Assembly (NCBI GenBank): GCA_045532865.1
Contig: JAZSGT010000012.1
Coordinates: forward strand, 1-22,426
Reading direction: 5' to 3'
Source of the DNA: RGIG4140 sp045532865
GTDB lineage: Bacteria; Pseudomonadota; Alphaproteobacteria; CAAHEQ01; UBA3637
Length of the DNA: 22,426 nt
Under the pieces are notes generated by a model. That model did no database searches, was not told where the DNA came from, and worked only from the letters and a program-made list of their open reading frames with translations. The translations under genes and the position numbers were made by a program. This document shows positions 1-8,900 of the stretch, in pieces (position 1 is the first letter of the stretch; each line of letters begins with the position of its first letter).

Positions 1-525
1 CACCAAGCGCCCCGTCCGGCGATTGTGCCCGTCCGTCAATTGTGCCCGTCCGTCAATTGTGCCTGTCCGTCAAGCCGGCTCATTCACCAAGCACTCCGTC
101 TGTCGATTGTGCCCGTCTGTCAAGCGTGCTCATTCACCAAGCGCCCCGTCCGGCGATCGCACCTGTCCGTTAAGCGTGCGCATTCACTGAGCGTCCCGTC
201 CGTCGATTGTGCCTGTCCGTCAAGCGTGCTCATTCACTAAGTACCCCGTCTGTCGGTCGTACCTGTCCGTCAAGCGTGCTCATTCACCAAGTGCCCCGTC
301 CGGCGATTGTGCCTGTCTGTCAAGCGTGCGCATTCTCCAAGCGCCCCGTCCGGCGATTGTGCCCGTCCGTCAATTGTGCCCGTCCGTCAATTGTGCCTGT
401 CCGTCAAGCCGGCTCATTCACCAAGCACTCCGTCTGTCGATTGTGCCCGTCTGTCAAGCGTGCTTATTCACCAAGCACTCCGTCCGGCGATTGTTCCTGT
501 CCGTCGATTGCACCTGTTCGTTAAG
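1..525. repeat. Nested 50-bp minisatellite with 17-bp subrepeats
   Basis: Nine imperfect units begin at 1, 85, 135, 185, 235, 285, 335, 419 and 469. Each unit is a 20-bp head (caccaagcgccccgtccggc-like), a 17-bp block (gattgtgcccgtccgtc-like) and a 13-bp end (aagcgtgctcatt-like), giving 50 bp. The 17-bp block occurs three times in the units at 1 and 335 (84 bp each), twice in the last unit and once in the rest. Positions 1-134 and 335-468 differ at only two bases, so there is also a 334-bp higher-order repeat. One unit counted by hand is 56% GC, well above the surrounding DNA. The plus strand is nearly free of stops in all three frames, but the period is not a multiple of three and no ribosome site is seen, so I do not call it coding. 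The array may continue beyond the left edge. Function unknown. Confidence 0.93.
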
Positions 526-670
526 GGTTTTGTAAGAATAAATTTCTTTTATTTAAAAGAGTTATTTTTTATAATTAAAGTATTTCTTAAAGACTGTTTT
601 TTTTATTTTTTTAAATATTTCTTGCTTTATTAAGCAAAATGTGTCGTGTTATTTTTCTCTTCGGTGATTT

Positions 671-1696
671 TTATGGCTTATATTTTTTTAGCCAGTCATC
701 TGCTTGATTTGGATTTAAAAAGCAATTGTCAGCTGATGCTTTGCATCCTCCTTGGCAAAGTTTTATTAAATCACACCCAAGGCATTTTTTTGGCACAGCT
801 TTCAAATAAGCATGTGCCTTGTCTGAGTTGATAATTTCATCAAACGATTGTGTTAGAATATTGCCGACATTTGTTCTTGCAAAGGCACACAAACGAATGT
901 TCCCCAGCATATCTAACAGATAAACACTTTGCCCTTTTTTGACACCACAATAAGTGAATTTAATGTCTTTATATCGGCTTAAATCAACAAGACATGGGTG
1001 AATGTTCACAGCGCATGAAATGCGAAAAGTTGGGTGTGATTGGATGAAGTTTTGTGCTATTTCAAGGGCTTTAGCAATTTCTTTTGGGCTGATTTGCAAC
1101 TGATTTAGATTTAAAAAACCATTCCCAGCCGGATTAAATCGGTTGAACAAAAAATGACGAACACCCAAGGCATAAGAAAGGGCAAGAGTTTCTTCAATGG
1201 TTTGAATGTTTTGTTTTGTTGCAACAAAGACATGGGCAACGTCTATTTTATGTTGAATGGCTTTTTGCGTGGCAATCAATGCACTGTCAAAGGCTGAAAA
1301 ATCACCTTTCACGTTGGCGAGTTGATTGTGGATTTCTCTTTTGCTAGAAAGAAGGGTAAATTCAAACATATCCACCCCATTTTTTTTGCAAAATTTGAGT
1401 TCATCTTCATTTATCAATGAGCCGTTTGAAATAATCGTTATGGGAATTTTTTTAGAGTGCACAAATTCAATCAATTCATGAATATCTGGTCGCAAAAAAG
1501 GTTCTCCACCTGAAAAAACAAACCGATTTGGTTTCATTTCTTGAATGGCTTTTTCAAGGATTTTCAAAGTCTTGTTTGTGTCCAACTCAAGGGGCATTTT
1601 TTCCCCATGAGCTTTCCACCAGTTGTAACAATACAGACAATTATGTGTGCATGAAAAAGTGGATTCAAAATCAATAACAGTTTTAAAATCAGACAT
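671..1696 (-). CDS. Radical SAM/SPASM domain enzyme
   Basis: This 341-aa protein has the radical SAM signature CxxxCxxC at C16, C20 and C23, which binds the [4Fe-4S] cluster that cleaves S-adenosylmethionine. A GGEP motif (63-66) follows. The C-terminus is a SPASM-type auxiliary cluster domain: C250, C270, then C305-x2-C308-x5-C314-x3-C318, and C325. This spacing is typical of enzymes that modify peptides or proteins, such as ribosomal-peptide maturases and anaerobic sulfatase-maturating enzymes. It is probably cytoplasmic. The ATG overlaps the 3' end of the upstream membrane-protein gene by 8 bp, so the two are co-transcribed and probably translationally coupled. Only a weak GAGAA-like ribosome site precedes the start. 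No short precursor peptide or sulfatase gene is visible nearby, so the substrate is unknown. Family assignment is firm; the reaction is not. Confidence 0.93.
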   Translation of the reverse strand: MSDFKTVIDFESTFSCTHNCLYCYNWWKAHGEKMPLELDTNKTLKILEKAIQEMKPNRFVFSGGEPFLRPDIHELIEFVHSKKIPITIISNGSLINEDELKFCKKNGVDMFEFTLLSSKREIHNQLANVKGDFSAFDSALIATQKAIQHKIDVAHVFVATKQNIQTIEETLALSYALGVRHFLFNRFNPAGNGFLNLNQLQISPKEIAKALEIAQNFIQSHPTFRISCAVNIHPCLVDLSRYKDIKFTYCGVKKGQSVYLLDMLGNIRLCAFARTNVGNILTQSFDEIINSDKAHAYLKAVPKKCLGCDLIKLCQGGCKASADNCFLNPNQADDWLKKYKP

Positions 1697-2726
1697 TTAA
1701 AAGTGTTCTCATTAAGTTATAAAAAACAAAAATTGCCCAACAAGTTGTTAGAATTAACTGAACGCTATAAGCAAATTTCGTCTTTTTTTCAGTTTGATTT
1801 TTCAACGATTTGTAGCTTTGAATGCAAGGGATAACGCTTGTGATGCTTAAAAGCAGATAAGCAAGCCCCATATTCACGAAATCGCCAAACTCTCTGGTTG
1901 AAAAAAGAGTAAAGCCAGTCAAAAGGGTGTTTACAACAATTAATTTTTGTTGTAAAGGCAATTTTTTTAACACCAGATAACCCAAGATAAGGCACAATAA
2001 AGCGTAAAAATACGCTTCTTTGATTATAAGAACCGCAACTGGTATAAGACAAGAACAAATCAATGCTTTTACCCAAACATTTAAGATGTTATTAAATCTT
2101 TCAAGGTTGATTTTTTTGAATTTATAAAAAAGAAAACTTAAAAAAGGTATACCCCAAATCAAAAGGAGTGAAAAGCAAAAAACAAGGGAAAGTACATTAA
2201 AAAATGGTAAGTATTCAATATTTGTTTGCGCAGGATTTGTTTGAGCAGGATTTGTTTGAGCAGGATTTATTTGTGCAGGCGTTTCGCTCCAAGCTTCAAT
2301 CTCTAAAGTTTCATCGTCCCAATTATGACTCTCCCAACTAGAATAAGTTTCAGGTTCTTGTGATATATAATCAAACACAGCACCCATAAGTAAGATGGCT
2401 GCCAGAAAAGTCAAAACACTTAAAAACCAGAAAAATGACATTTTTTTAAATAGTTTGCCCAAAAGTGTTACACCCAACAAAAATGCCCCTAAAATGAAAA
2501 TTACGCTACGTACACTTTTAAAATCATCTCGCAGAGGCGCCGTTATTATACCAGAAGTGACCCCTTCAGCACACACTTGTTTTGTTTTCAAAATCAAAGA
2601 ACTTAAAAATACAGCTCCTGCAATTTTTTTTTGAAGTACCCAGTGTGCGAATTTTTCAGTTAGGCTTTGTTTGGGGTGTTTTAAAATTTCATCCACATTA
2701 ATTTGTTGTTGTGTTAATTTTTTCAT
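1689..2726 (-). CDS. Polytopic membrane protein of unknown function
   Basis: A 345-aa protein not recognised as a known family. Hydrophobic stretches lie at about 35-48, 73-91, 97-118, 174-199, 219-236, 237-253, 262-275, 285-303 and 318-337, so it is an integral membrane protein with roughly eight helices. The first could be a signal peptide, with a possible cleavage site near VCA-E (51-54). Between helices 3 and 4 lies an acidic, Trp-rich segment (129-148) followed by four PAQ(T/I)N pentapeptides (150-169). The start at 2726 is chosen over an in-frame TTG at 2789. AGGA lies 9 bases upstream of the ATG, and the TTG falls inside the predicted promoter. It is the first gene of the operon with the radical SAM enzyme. 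The N-terminal 120 residues (putative signal, short stretch, two helices) recall VirB2/TrbC pilins in layout only. Confidence 0.8.
   Translation of the reverse strand: MKKLTQQQINVDEILKHPKQSLTEKFAHWVLQKKIAGAVFLSSLILKTKQVCAEGVTSGIITAPLRDDFKSVRSVIFILGAFLLGVTLLGKLFKKMSFFWFLSVLTFLAAILLMGAVFDYISQEPETYSSWESHNWDDETLEIEAWSETPAQINPAQTNPAQTNPAQTNIEYLPFFNVLSLVFCFSLLLIWGIPFLSFLFYKFKKINLERFNNILNVWVKALICSCLIPVAVLIIKEAYFYALLCLILGYLVLKKLPLQQKLIVVNTLLTGFTLFSTREFGDFVNMGLAYLLLSITSVIPCIQSYKSLKNQTEKKTKFAYSVQLILTTCWAIFVFYNLMRTLLNV
2221..2280 (-). repeat. Four 15-bp in-frame repeats (PAQ[T/I]N)
   Basis: Four tandem 15-bp units (tttgtttgagcagga-like on the plus strand) encode PAQIN-PAQTN-PAQTN-PAQTN in the loop of the membrane protein. 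The middle two copies are identical, which suggests recent slippage. The copy number may vary between strains. Confidence 0.9.
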
Positions 2727-2756
2727 TTTTCTAAATCCTAATTTGTTATATGATGC

Positions 2757-2785
2757 AACATAAAACAAAATAACTTTTATGTCAA
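2757..2785 (-). promoter_or_regulatory. Sigma70-like promoter for membrane protein/radical SAM operon
   Basis: On the minus strand there is a perfect TTGACA (-35, 2780-2785), a 17-bp spacer and TATGTT (-10, 2757-2762). Transcription would begin near 2750, leaving about 24 nt before the ATG at 2726. This supports that start over the upstream TTG. Confidence 0.65.
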
Positions 2786-2821
2786 ACAAAATTAAAAATC
2801 CCTTTTTTTTTGGTTGTTATT

Positions 2822-2827
2822 TATAAT
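2822..2827 (+). promoter_or_regulatory. Possible -10 box for metallopeptidase gene
   Basis: A perfect TATAAT lies 46 bp before the chosen ATG at 2874. No good -35 hexamer is found at the expected distance, only a T-rich tract. If real, transcription starts near 2834, downstream of the alternative TTG start at 2814. Confidence 0.4.
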
Positions 2828-2873
2828 CTTTTATGCTAAATTTAAAGAACAAGGATTAAAAGAAGGGGGCTTT

Positions 2874-3950
2874 ATGGCACGAAAACCATTGGATGTTTTA
2901 TCAAGAAATCCAGAAGAAAGAGAAAAAGCACAAAAGCTTTACGCCTATAATTACCGGCGCTTATATCAATCAGCATCAGGGGCTTGGTTTTCCTTTGGGG
3001 ATGAAAAAGCCATGCAAGAGGCATTAAAAGAGTTGGCAAGAACGCCTTATGGCCAGAATGTGCTGGCTAATTTGTCTCCTAAAATGGAATTAGAAAGTTC
3101 CAATTTTTTATCTTCTGAGCATGAAGGATATTTTTCTTTAAAGCACAATCAAGTTTCTTTAAATACAAGCTCTCTTTCCCATAAAAAAGCACCTCAAGTG
3201 TTGTTTCATGAATTGTTGCATGCTAAACAACATCATTTAGGGGAAATGGAAACAAGGGGCTATTCAGCAGGGCAGGTAATGGTCAGGTCTTTGGTGTCAG
3301 AGGCAGAAGCTGAAGGTTGGGACCAAATGCACGAGGTGATGTATCAAGTTTTTGGCTCTCTTACCCCTGCAAAAGGCACGGTTGAGTCATTTAAAAATGT
3401 TGATTGGCTTGCCAAGGTGCGCGCTTTAAATGGACCTTCTTTTGATGAAGCAAGTTATATAAAAAATGATCCCATTTATCGGTTTCATCAAATTTTAAGA
3501 GCCAAAAATGGCAACCTTTATGCTGCACAACGTGCCTTTGTGGGCGAAAGGATTATTGCTTGTTTGGATGCTTTTTCAAATCCAAAATCTAAAGATCCCA
3601 ATCAACAATGGAAGGCTTTTTACACCTCAAGAGCTATGGGCCATATGTTAGATGCGATGAAAAAAGGCCATTTAACCCCTCAAGGTAATATCAATGGGTT
3701 TTATCAACATTTAGACAGAGTTGCCAATGATTATGGGTTAGAACGGTCAGATTTAACCCGTTTGAATTTGTCGCAAGAAGAAATGAAAATTTATGCTGAT
3801 ATTATTGATGTGGGAAAGAAAGCTGGTTTTCATTTGGCTGAACAAAATGCATCAAGAGGGTGGCAAGCGACACGTGTTTTGTCTGATGATTTGATTGAAG
3901 CGCCTGAGCGTGCTGTTGAGGCGTTATATGAAAAAGCCACACAAAAATAA
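2874..3950 (+). CDS. Putative HExxH zinc metallopeptidase
   Basis: A 358-aa protein with the zinc-binding motif HELLH at 112-116 inside VLFHELLHAKQHH. A glutamate-rich segment at 143-147 (EAEAE) about 30 residues later could supply the third metal ligand, as in gluzincin-type peptidases. There is no signal peptide or membrane segment, so it is either cytoplasmic or exported without a Sec signal. The overall layout resembles uncharacterised bacterial 'putative metallopeptidase' families (possibly DUF6782) and, more loosely, effector proteases of the M91 type; neither match was tested. The ATG at 2874 is preceded by a strong AGAAGGGGG site. An in-frame TTG at 2814 lies upstream of the likely transcription start. 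It stands alone, divergent from the membrane-protein operon and convergent with the DUF3137-like gene. Peptidase activity is inferred from the motif only. Confidence 0.75.
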   Translation: MARKPLDVLSRNPEEREKAQKLYAYNYRRLYQSASGAWFSFGDEKAMQEALKELARTPYGQNVLANLSPKMELESSNFLSSEHEGYFSLKHNQVSLNTSSLSHKKAPQVLFHELLHAKQHHLGEMETRGYSAGQVMVRSLVSEAEAEGWDQMHEVMYQVFGSLTPAKGTVESFKNVDWLAKVRALNGPSFDEASYIKNDPIYRFHQILRAKNGNLYAAQRAFVGERIIACLDAFSNPKSKDPNQQWKAFYTSRAMGHMLDAMKKGHLTPQGNINGFYQHLDRVANDYGLERSDLTRLNLSQEEMKIYADIIDVGKKAGFHLAEQNASRGWQATRVLSDDLIEAPERAVEALYEKATQK

Positions 3951-4062
3951 ATCTTTCTTTAAAAATAATGGGTAAGGCGTGTCAAGTTGCTCTTGGCCTG
4001 TTTAAAGTTGGTGAGATGATTTAATTATTCTCTTGTTTTATTATTACTTGTTGTTTTTTATA

Positions 4063-5082
4063 TTATTTAAAAAGAGCTAGCCTTTCTCTTTCATTGTCAA
4101 TTTCAAGTGTGTTAACAAGCTCGCAAACAGAATGGATTTCGTCGTAAAATTTAAAATAAGTTTTCATCCCATAAAGTGATTTAAAAACGCTGAATGGTTC
4201 AAACAAATTTTTCTTTGTGTGAAGGGCTAACACAAGATGATTATCAAAAATGGCAATGTCAATACGGTTGGTTTCAAAGGTGGTTTTGAGCTTTTTAATC
4301 CGTTCCATTACAACAGGTTTTAAAATTGTTCTTGCCTCAATTTGGCTGTTGGAATAAACGTTGTATTTTTTCATAAATTCTTCATCTTCCAACTCAACGT
4401 TCTCCAAATCATCAAACATGTGCTTAAAGGTGAATTTTTCATTATAACAAAGTGTGTGGGAAAAAATATCTTTTTTAAGTGGAATGGCAATGACAACGCC
4501 ATCAAAAACTGTGACAGTGTGTTGTCTTTCTCCGCGTGATTTCTTATATTGTAACAGTATTTCAGCCACTGAAAATTTGGTGGATTTATAGTGCCCAGCG
4601 AAGTATTCTTCAAATTCTTGTATCCCTCTGAATGAAAAAGCATTTTTGTTAAAAAGGCGTGACAGTTCCAAAAAGTCGGCGTTGATTAATGTTTGATTTT
4701 TTTGAAAGTTGCCTAAAAAGTCAAGTAATGTGTTTAAAAAACTCTCTTTTCGTTCTGTTAAGAAGTGTTTGTTAATAAAACGGGCAATAAAGCTTGGAAT
4801 TACTGAAATGAGTAACCATGCAACAAGAGGGTCTCCTTTGTGGGGTATGGATTTTAAAATATCAAGCCCCTGAGGTGTTAAACAAAGCAAAACAACAGAC
4901 GCTGCCCAAAGAAGATATATCTGTTTTTTCGCTTTTTTGCGTTTTTCTTCATGGGATGAAAGTTCTGGGAAAATCTTTTTTCTAATCAAACTTGCAAATG
5001 TTTCTTTTGAAACAATCAAGTTGTTTTGTCTTTTTTCTTCAAGTTCTTTTTCCTCAGCCTGAAAAGTTGGAATAATTACCAT
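4063..5082 (-). CDS. DUF3137-like membrane protein
   Basis: A 339-aa protein. The N-terminus (1-54) is charged and probably coiled, two hydrophobic segments follow (about 55-69 and 87-103), and the rest is a soluble domain. That domain carries the features I associate with DUF3137 proteins: an F-x-G followed by a strand (VFDGVVIAIPLKK, 192-204) and, near the C-terminus, a strand pair ending in a DxF/LFEPF-like turn (IAIFDNHLVLALHTKKNLFEPF, with LFEPF nearest the turn). DUF3137 genes are frequently next to lemA, and here lemA starts 141 bp away on the other strand, which supports the call. Its biochemical role is unknown. The ATG at 5082 is preceded by a GTGGGGA site. The soluble domain probably faces the cytoplasm, but the topology is inferred. 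Confidence 0.75.
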   Translation of the reverse strand: MVIIPTFQAEEKELEEKRQNNLIVSKETFASLIRKKIFPELSSHEEKRKKAKKQIYLLWAASVVLLCLTPQGLDILKSIPHKGDPLVAWLLISVIPSFIARFINKHFLTERKESFLNTLLDFLGNFQKNQTLINADFLELSRLFNKNAFSFRGIQEFEEYFAGHYKSTKFSVAEILLQYKKSRGERQHTVTVFDGVVIAIPLKKDIFSHTLCYNEKFTFKHMFDDLENVELEDEEFMKKYNVYSNSQIEARTILKPVVMERIKKLKTTFETNRIDIAIFDNHLVLALHTKKNLFEPFSVFKSLYGMKTYFKFYDEIHSVCELVNTLEIDNERERLALFK

Positions 5083-5116
5083 TTTTTCCCCACTAAAAAA
5101 ATGCCTCTTTTATTTT

Positions 5117-5145
5117 AGTATGTCATAGGTTTTGTTTTTTTGCAA
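5117..5145 (-). promoter_or_regulatory. Possible promoter for the DUF3137-like gene
   Basis: On the minus strand TTGCAA (5140-5145) is separated by 17 bp from CATACT (5117-5122). Each hexamer matches the sigma70 consensus at four of six positions. The region is AT-rich, so chance matches are likely. Confidence 0.35.
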
Positions 5146-5223
5146 TAAAAATGATTTTTCTCTTTACAAACAAAGATAAAACAAGGTACTCTTCTTTTAT
5201 GATTTAACAAAAAAGGAGAGAAC

Positions 5224-5781
5224 ATGGGTTCATTTATATTTGTTTTATTGACTATTATTAGTGCTTTATATTACTTTTATGTCAAAGTTATCAAGGCGCG
5301 CAACTTTTTGAATGAGGCTTTAAGTGGTATTGATGTGCAGTTAGAGAGGCGCTATGATGTGTTGCCAAATATTTTAACCATTGCTCAAAAGTTTATGGAA
5401 CATGAACGAGGGATGATTACTGAAATTACAGAACTTCGCACCAAAGCGATGAATGCTGTTTCTGGCAGTGCTGAAAAATTTAAAACAGAAGGGGAGCTTT
5501 CTTCAAAGTTGTCTTCTTTAATGGTGGCTGTTGAAAATTACCCTCAATTAAAGTCTGATGAAGTGATGGTTGAAGCAATGAAAACTTATCAAGATATTGA
5601 AGAAAATATCGCTGCATCTCGTCGTTTTTACAACACAGCGCTTAGAAAGTTGCATGACGTAGTTATGATTTTTCCAGGGTCGTTGTTTGCCTCTTGTGCC
5701 GGGGATTATGAAAAATTTGCTTATTTTGAAGCAGATGAAAGCCATAAAGCTTCCATCAAAGCGTCAGATTATTTAAAATAA
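5224..5781 (+). CDS. lemA: LemA family protein
   Basis: A 185-aa protein, the usual length for LemA. An N-terminal membrane anchor (about 3-22) is followed by a long helical domain. Family hallmarks include RNFLNEALSGIDVQLERRYDVLPN (26-49), a following HE (60-61), ENYPQLK (104-110), the R-x-YN segment (RRFYNTA, 133-139) and FPGSLFA (150-156). LemA proteins are membrane-anchored helical-bundle proteins of uncertain role, sometimes linked to membrane stress or proteolysis partners. The start is fixed by an AAGGAGA site a few bases upstream. A TATGAT (5198-5203) may be the -10 box, but its -35 is poor. It is divergent from the DUF3137-like gene, a common partner, and is followed directly by a strong terminator. 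Confidence 0.92.
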   Translation: MGSFIFVLLTIISALYYFYVKVIKARNFLNEALSGIDVQLERRYDVLPNILTIAQKFMEHERGMITEITELRTKAMNAVSGSAEKFKTEGELSSKLSSLMVAVENYPQLKSDEVMVEAMKTYQDIEENIAASRRFYNTALRKLHDVVMIFPGSLFASCAGDYEKFAYFEADESHKASIKASDYLK

Positions 5782-5800
5782 TCGTTCTTTTTTAGGTTGA

Positions 5801-5833
5801 AAAAAACGCTCATTTTTTTTGAGCGTTTTTTTT
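5801..5833 (+). terminator. Rho-independent terminator after lemA
   Basis: The stem AAAAAACGCTCA (5801-5812) pairs with TGAGCGTTTTTT (5820-5831) around a T7 loop and runs into a T tract. It lies 20 bp after the lemA stop and separates lemA from the giant-gene cassettes. Confidence 0.93.
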
Positions 5834-5841
5834 GTTTTTTC

Positions 5842-5870
5842 TTGAGTTTATTCTTTCTTAGTGATAAAAT
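5842..5870 (+). promoter_or_regulatory. Sigma70-like promoter for cassette 1
   Basis: TTGAGT (-35, 5842-5847), a 17-bp spacer and TAAAAT (-10, 5865-5870). Transcription would start near 5877, about 27 nt before the ATG at 5904. It sits immediately after the lemA terminator and is the only good promoter seen before the A-B pair. Confidence 0.6.
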
Positions 5871-5903
5871 AGATGTATATGTTCAAATGCAAAAGGGGGA
5901 TGC

Positions 5904-8900
5904 ATGGCCACACAACCAAGTCAAAGACGCGAAATACCAGTTTATGACCCACAAATGCCAAATTTGAAATATGATCCAGTCCAAAAGGATTATGTTGATT
6001 CAAATGGTGTGCGTTATTATATGTATGATGGGCGTTATATTTTAAAATCACGTCAACAAGTTAATTATCAAGGGCGTCGTTATGTTGTTGTAGATGGAGA
6101 GCTTAGAAATGATGGTGAAAGAGGGCGTATTTCAACCAACGTGGCATGGGAACAGGCTGAAACCAGAGAGTCGCAATCTCAAATGGATAGAACGTATGTG
6201 TTGGCTGGTTTTCCACAGCGTTCAACGGTTGCAGGGTTTGAAAATGATGCCTTGCTTGCAAGACAAAATTACAATCAAACGCGTTATCGTTACATTCAAG
6301 AAGAGGCTATGGCATTAAATACGTCTGCTGGCACAGAAGGTGTCTATGAGGGGATTTGTAAGCGTCGTTTGTCAGCTGAAATGCGGGTTTATAAAGAAGT
6401 TGTGCCATCTAGAGCGCTTTTTGAGCATTTTAAAAATAAGACCATTTCAGATATTTCTGCACGCATTGAAAATCACACAGCAACAGAGCAAGATCACCAT
6501 GTTTTAGACGTGTTGCAAGGGAAAAATCCACCAACTTCTTTTTATGAATTTTCTGTTGCAATTGATGCTGTTAGCCCATTGGAAAGACCAGCAGCCTCCA
6601 TGGGTGAAAGTGATGAAACAGCAGCTGAAGCCACTCAAATTTATCAATTAAGTGTTGAGAGAATGAATGCTTCATTTGCCATGCATTATTACATGGATCA
6701 AATGGGGGCAGAGGGGTTGCCTCAAATGAATTTGTCTGCTTATAACGCTGGACGTGCTTATCAAAATATGGAAGCTGAAATGGCAAAACAAAGCACTCTT
6801 ACAGGTGGGCAAGATGCAGCACATGATTATTTTGAAACGGTTTATCCTGCTGTGCAAGAAAGTGAGGGGGAAGCAGCCGGTTTTGACCATCTTTTTAGAT
6901 GCATGCAATCATCTCCCAGATGGCAGGATATTTCACATGTTCAATCTCAAACAGATGTGGGGCTTAGTCAGGCTGAACGAACAGCTTGGGGGTATTTAAC
7001 GCCAACAGTTTCTTTGCCTGATTATTATGGGGCACCTTTGGATGAAAGGGTTGCTGGTTTTCAATCAAGGCAAAGAAATTCAGGAGCGTTTGCTTCAAGG
7101 CATGCAAATCATTCAGCATCTCATGCAGATGCTGTGCGCCATTATTATAGAAGCAACTCTATTTTATCTCAATCCCTGACAGCTATTCAAAATTATCAAA
7201 GGGTTATGGGCTCTCGTTCTTCAGCAGGTGGTGCAATCCCTTATTATGCTGTTTCCTCTACAATTGCAGGCGCCCATCATGGTGTAGGCGCAAATGCAAA
7301 TGCGCAATCAGCGTTGGGGAGTGCTCAAACAGGTGAAGGAAGCTTGAATGAGGATACATCTGTTCTTGTGAGTGGTTCTGAAGTTGCTTTGGCAATAGGT
7401 GGGTTTGCAGCCATTAGCTTTATTCCAGGGATGATTATTTTTGGGGGTGCATCTTATGGTATTCATTGTGCTGTGGAAGCTGTAAAAGAAGGGCGCATCC
7501 AAAACGGGGTTGACCATTTAAAAAAGATTAATCAAGAAGTGGCGCGTGAAGTTGTTGCGCATAAAACAAGGTTAAATGAATTAAACAGACATCCAGCATC
7601 AAGGCCTGCTTTGATTTATACGCGTAATCAATTGCAAGCCAAACATATTCGTACGCCAGATGAAGAAAGAATGCTTGCCTATTTAAATGCTGAGATTGAA
7701 AATCCTGCAACAAATACTTTTGGGGATATTGAGTTTGATGATTCTATTTTCAATGTGTCAGATAGCAATTTAAAAGCTGAAGTTGAAACCATGAGTCAAA
7801 ATTATCGTGAACTTGTTCAAGCTCAAAATGAATTGAATGTTTATGCTTATGCTATGACAATGTATCAAAATGCGCATGTGGCTCGCCAAGATGCAGGTGA
7901 AATTAATGATGCTTCTGATCAAGCAAGAGCATCAAATGAACAAGAATATCAAAATAGGCATGGGGTGAATCCCAATCATTTTCGATATGAGGCGACTGTT
8001 CGTATCAATGCGTCAGTCCGTGGCTCTCGCTTAACGCCAACTCAACATCAAGGGGGGGTAAGTTCAAGGGTAGAGGCAACTTTAAGATCTTATGAATCTA
8101 TTATGGGAACAGATCCATTTAACCCAACGATACCAGGGGCAAGAACGACTTATCGTTCAGTTCGACAAGATCTTTTTTCCCTTCCAGATCAAATGAATCA
8201 TCGCTATCAGGCGATGCGTGCGTTGACACGACGTTGGACAAATCCAGCTATTGCAGATTATGAAAACGTACCATCAAATATTGCTGTATCTTATTCTTCA
8301 GGAGATGTTGAACAGGCATTGTTTGGGGCTTATTCTTTTGAGGCGTTGAAAAATAGGCGTTTAGCTGAGTTAAATTCTCAGTTGCAGCAAGGCATGCCCT
8401 TAAGTGAGGCTGAACAAAAAGAAAAAGAAATTTTAGAAGCTTCCACAACCGTATCTTTTGCAAGCTATCAAAAGGCGTGTAATGAGCAAGGAATTGAAGG
8501 GGTTTTAACAGCTTCTCATCGAACAAAACCAACTTCGTTAGAGGGGAAAACTGGCTGGGCTGTTCGAGGGCATCATCAATTAAATACATGTATTGATTCA
8601 TTGCATAACATGGCTGAAGAGCAATATGAATTTTTGCAATCTATTCAGCATTATGCACAAAGTGGCAATTTGTTAAAAGGGTATACAACATCTCGAAACA
8701 TTGTTTCATTATTCCCTTCAAGGCAAAGACGCATGGATGAAGCTTTACAGCATCCAGCTTCAATTCAACAACGAGTAACACGGCAATTTGTTGCTGAAAA
8801 AGAGGTTCTTTCAGATATGTTTGCTGTTCTTCAATCAGCGCCAGATTTTCAAGCAATTTGCGAGCAAAATAATTGGCTTGGCGCTGATGGTAAGTTTGAT

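Noticed and set aside
1..525. CRISPR array
   Set aside because: There are no unique spacers between repeats; the whole 50-bp unit is repeated and no cas genes are present.
25..633. Four overlapping plus-strand frames in the left repeat array as Cys/Ser/Pro-rich proteins
   Set aside because: All three frames are open simply because the GC-rich unit lacks plus-strand stops. There is no ribosome site and the 50-bp period rotates the frame, so they are artefacts of the repeat unless a longer gene from the left is shown.
622..637. TTGCTT-TATT-AAGCAA hairpin as terminator of the radical SAM gene
   Set aside because: On the minus strand the hairpin is followed by an A-rich stretch, not a T tract, so it does not look like an intrinsic terminator in either direction.
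1689..2726. Membrane protein as a VirB2/TrbC pilin of a type IV secretion system
   Set aside because: Only the N-terminal layout is similar; the protein is far longer, with about five further helices, and no other secretion genes are in the window.
2727..2789. TTG start extending the membrane protein by 21 residues
   Set aside because: The TTG lies within the TTGACA/TATGTT promoter, upstream of the expected transcription start, whereas the ATG at 2726 has an AGGA site.
2814..2873. TTG start extending the metallopeptidase by 20 residues
   Set aside because: It precedes the TATAAT box, and the ATG at 2874 has a strong purine-rich ribosome site.
3975..3999. AGGC...CAAG-TTGCT-CTTG-GCCT interrupted hairpin between convergent genes
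   Set aside because: The stem has a bulge and no adjacent T tract on either strand; too weak to call as a terminator.
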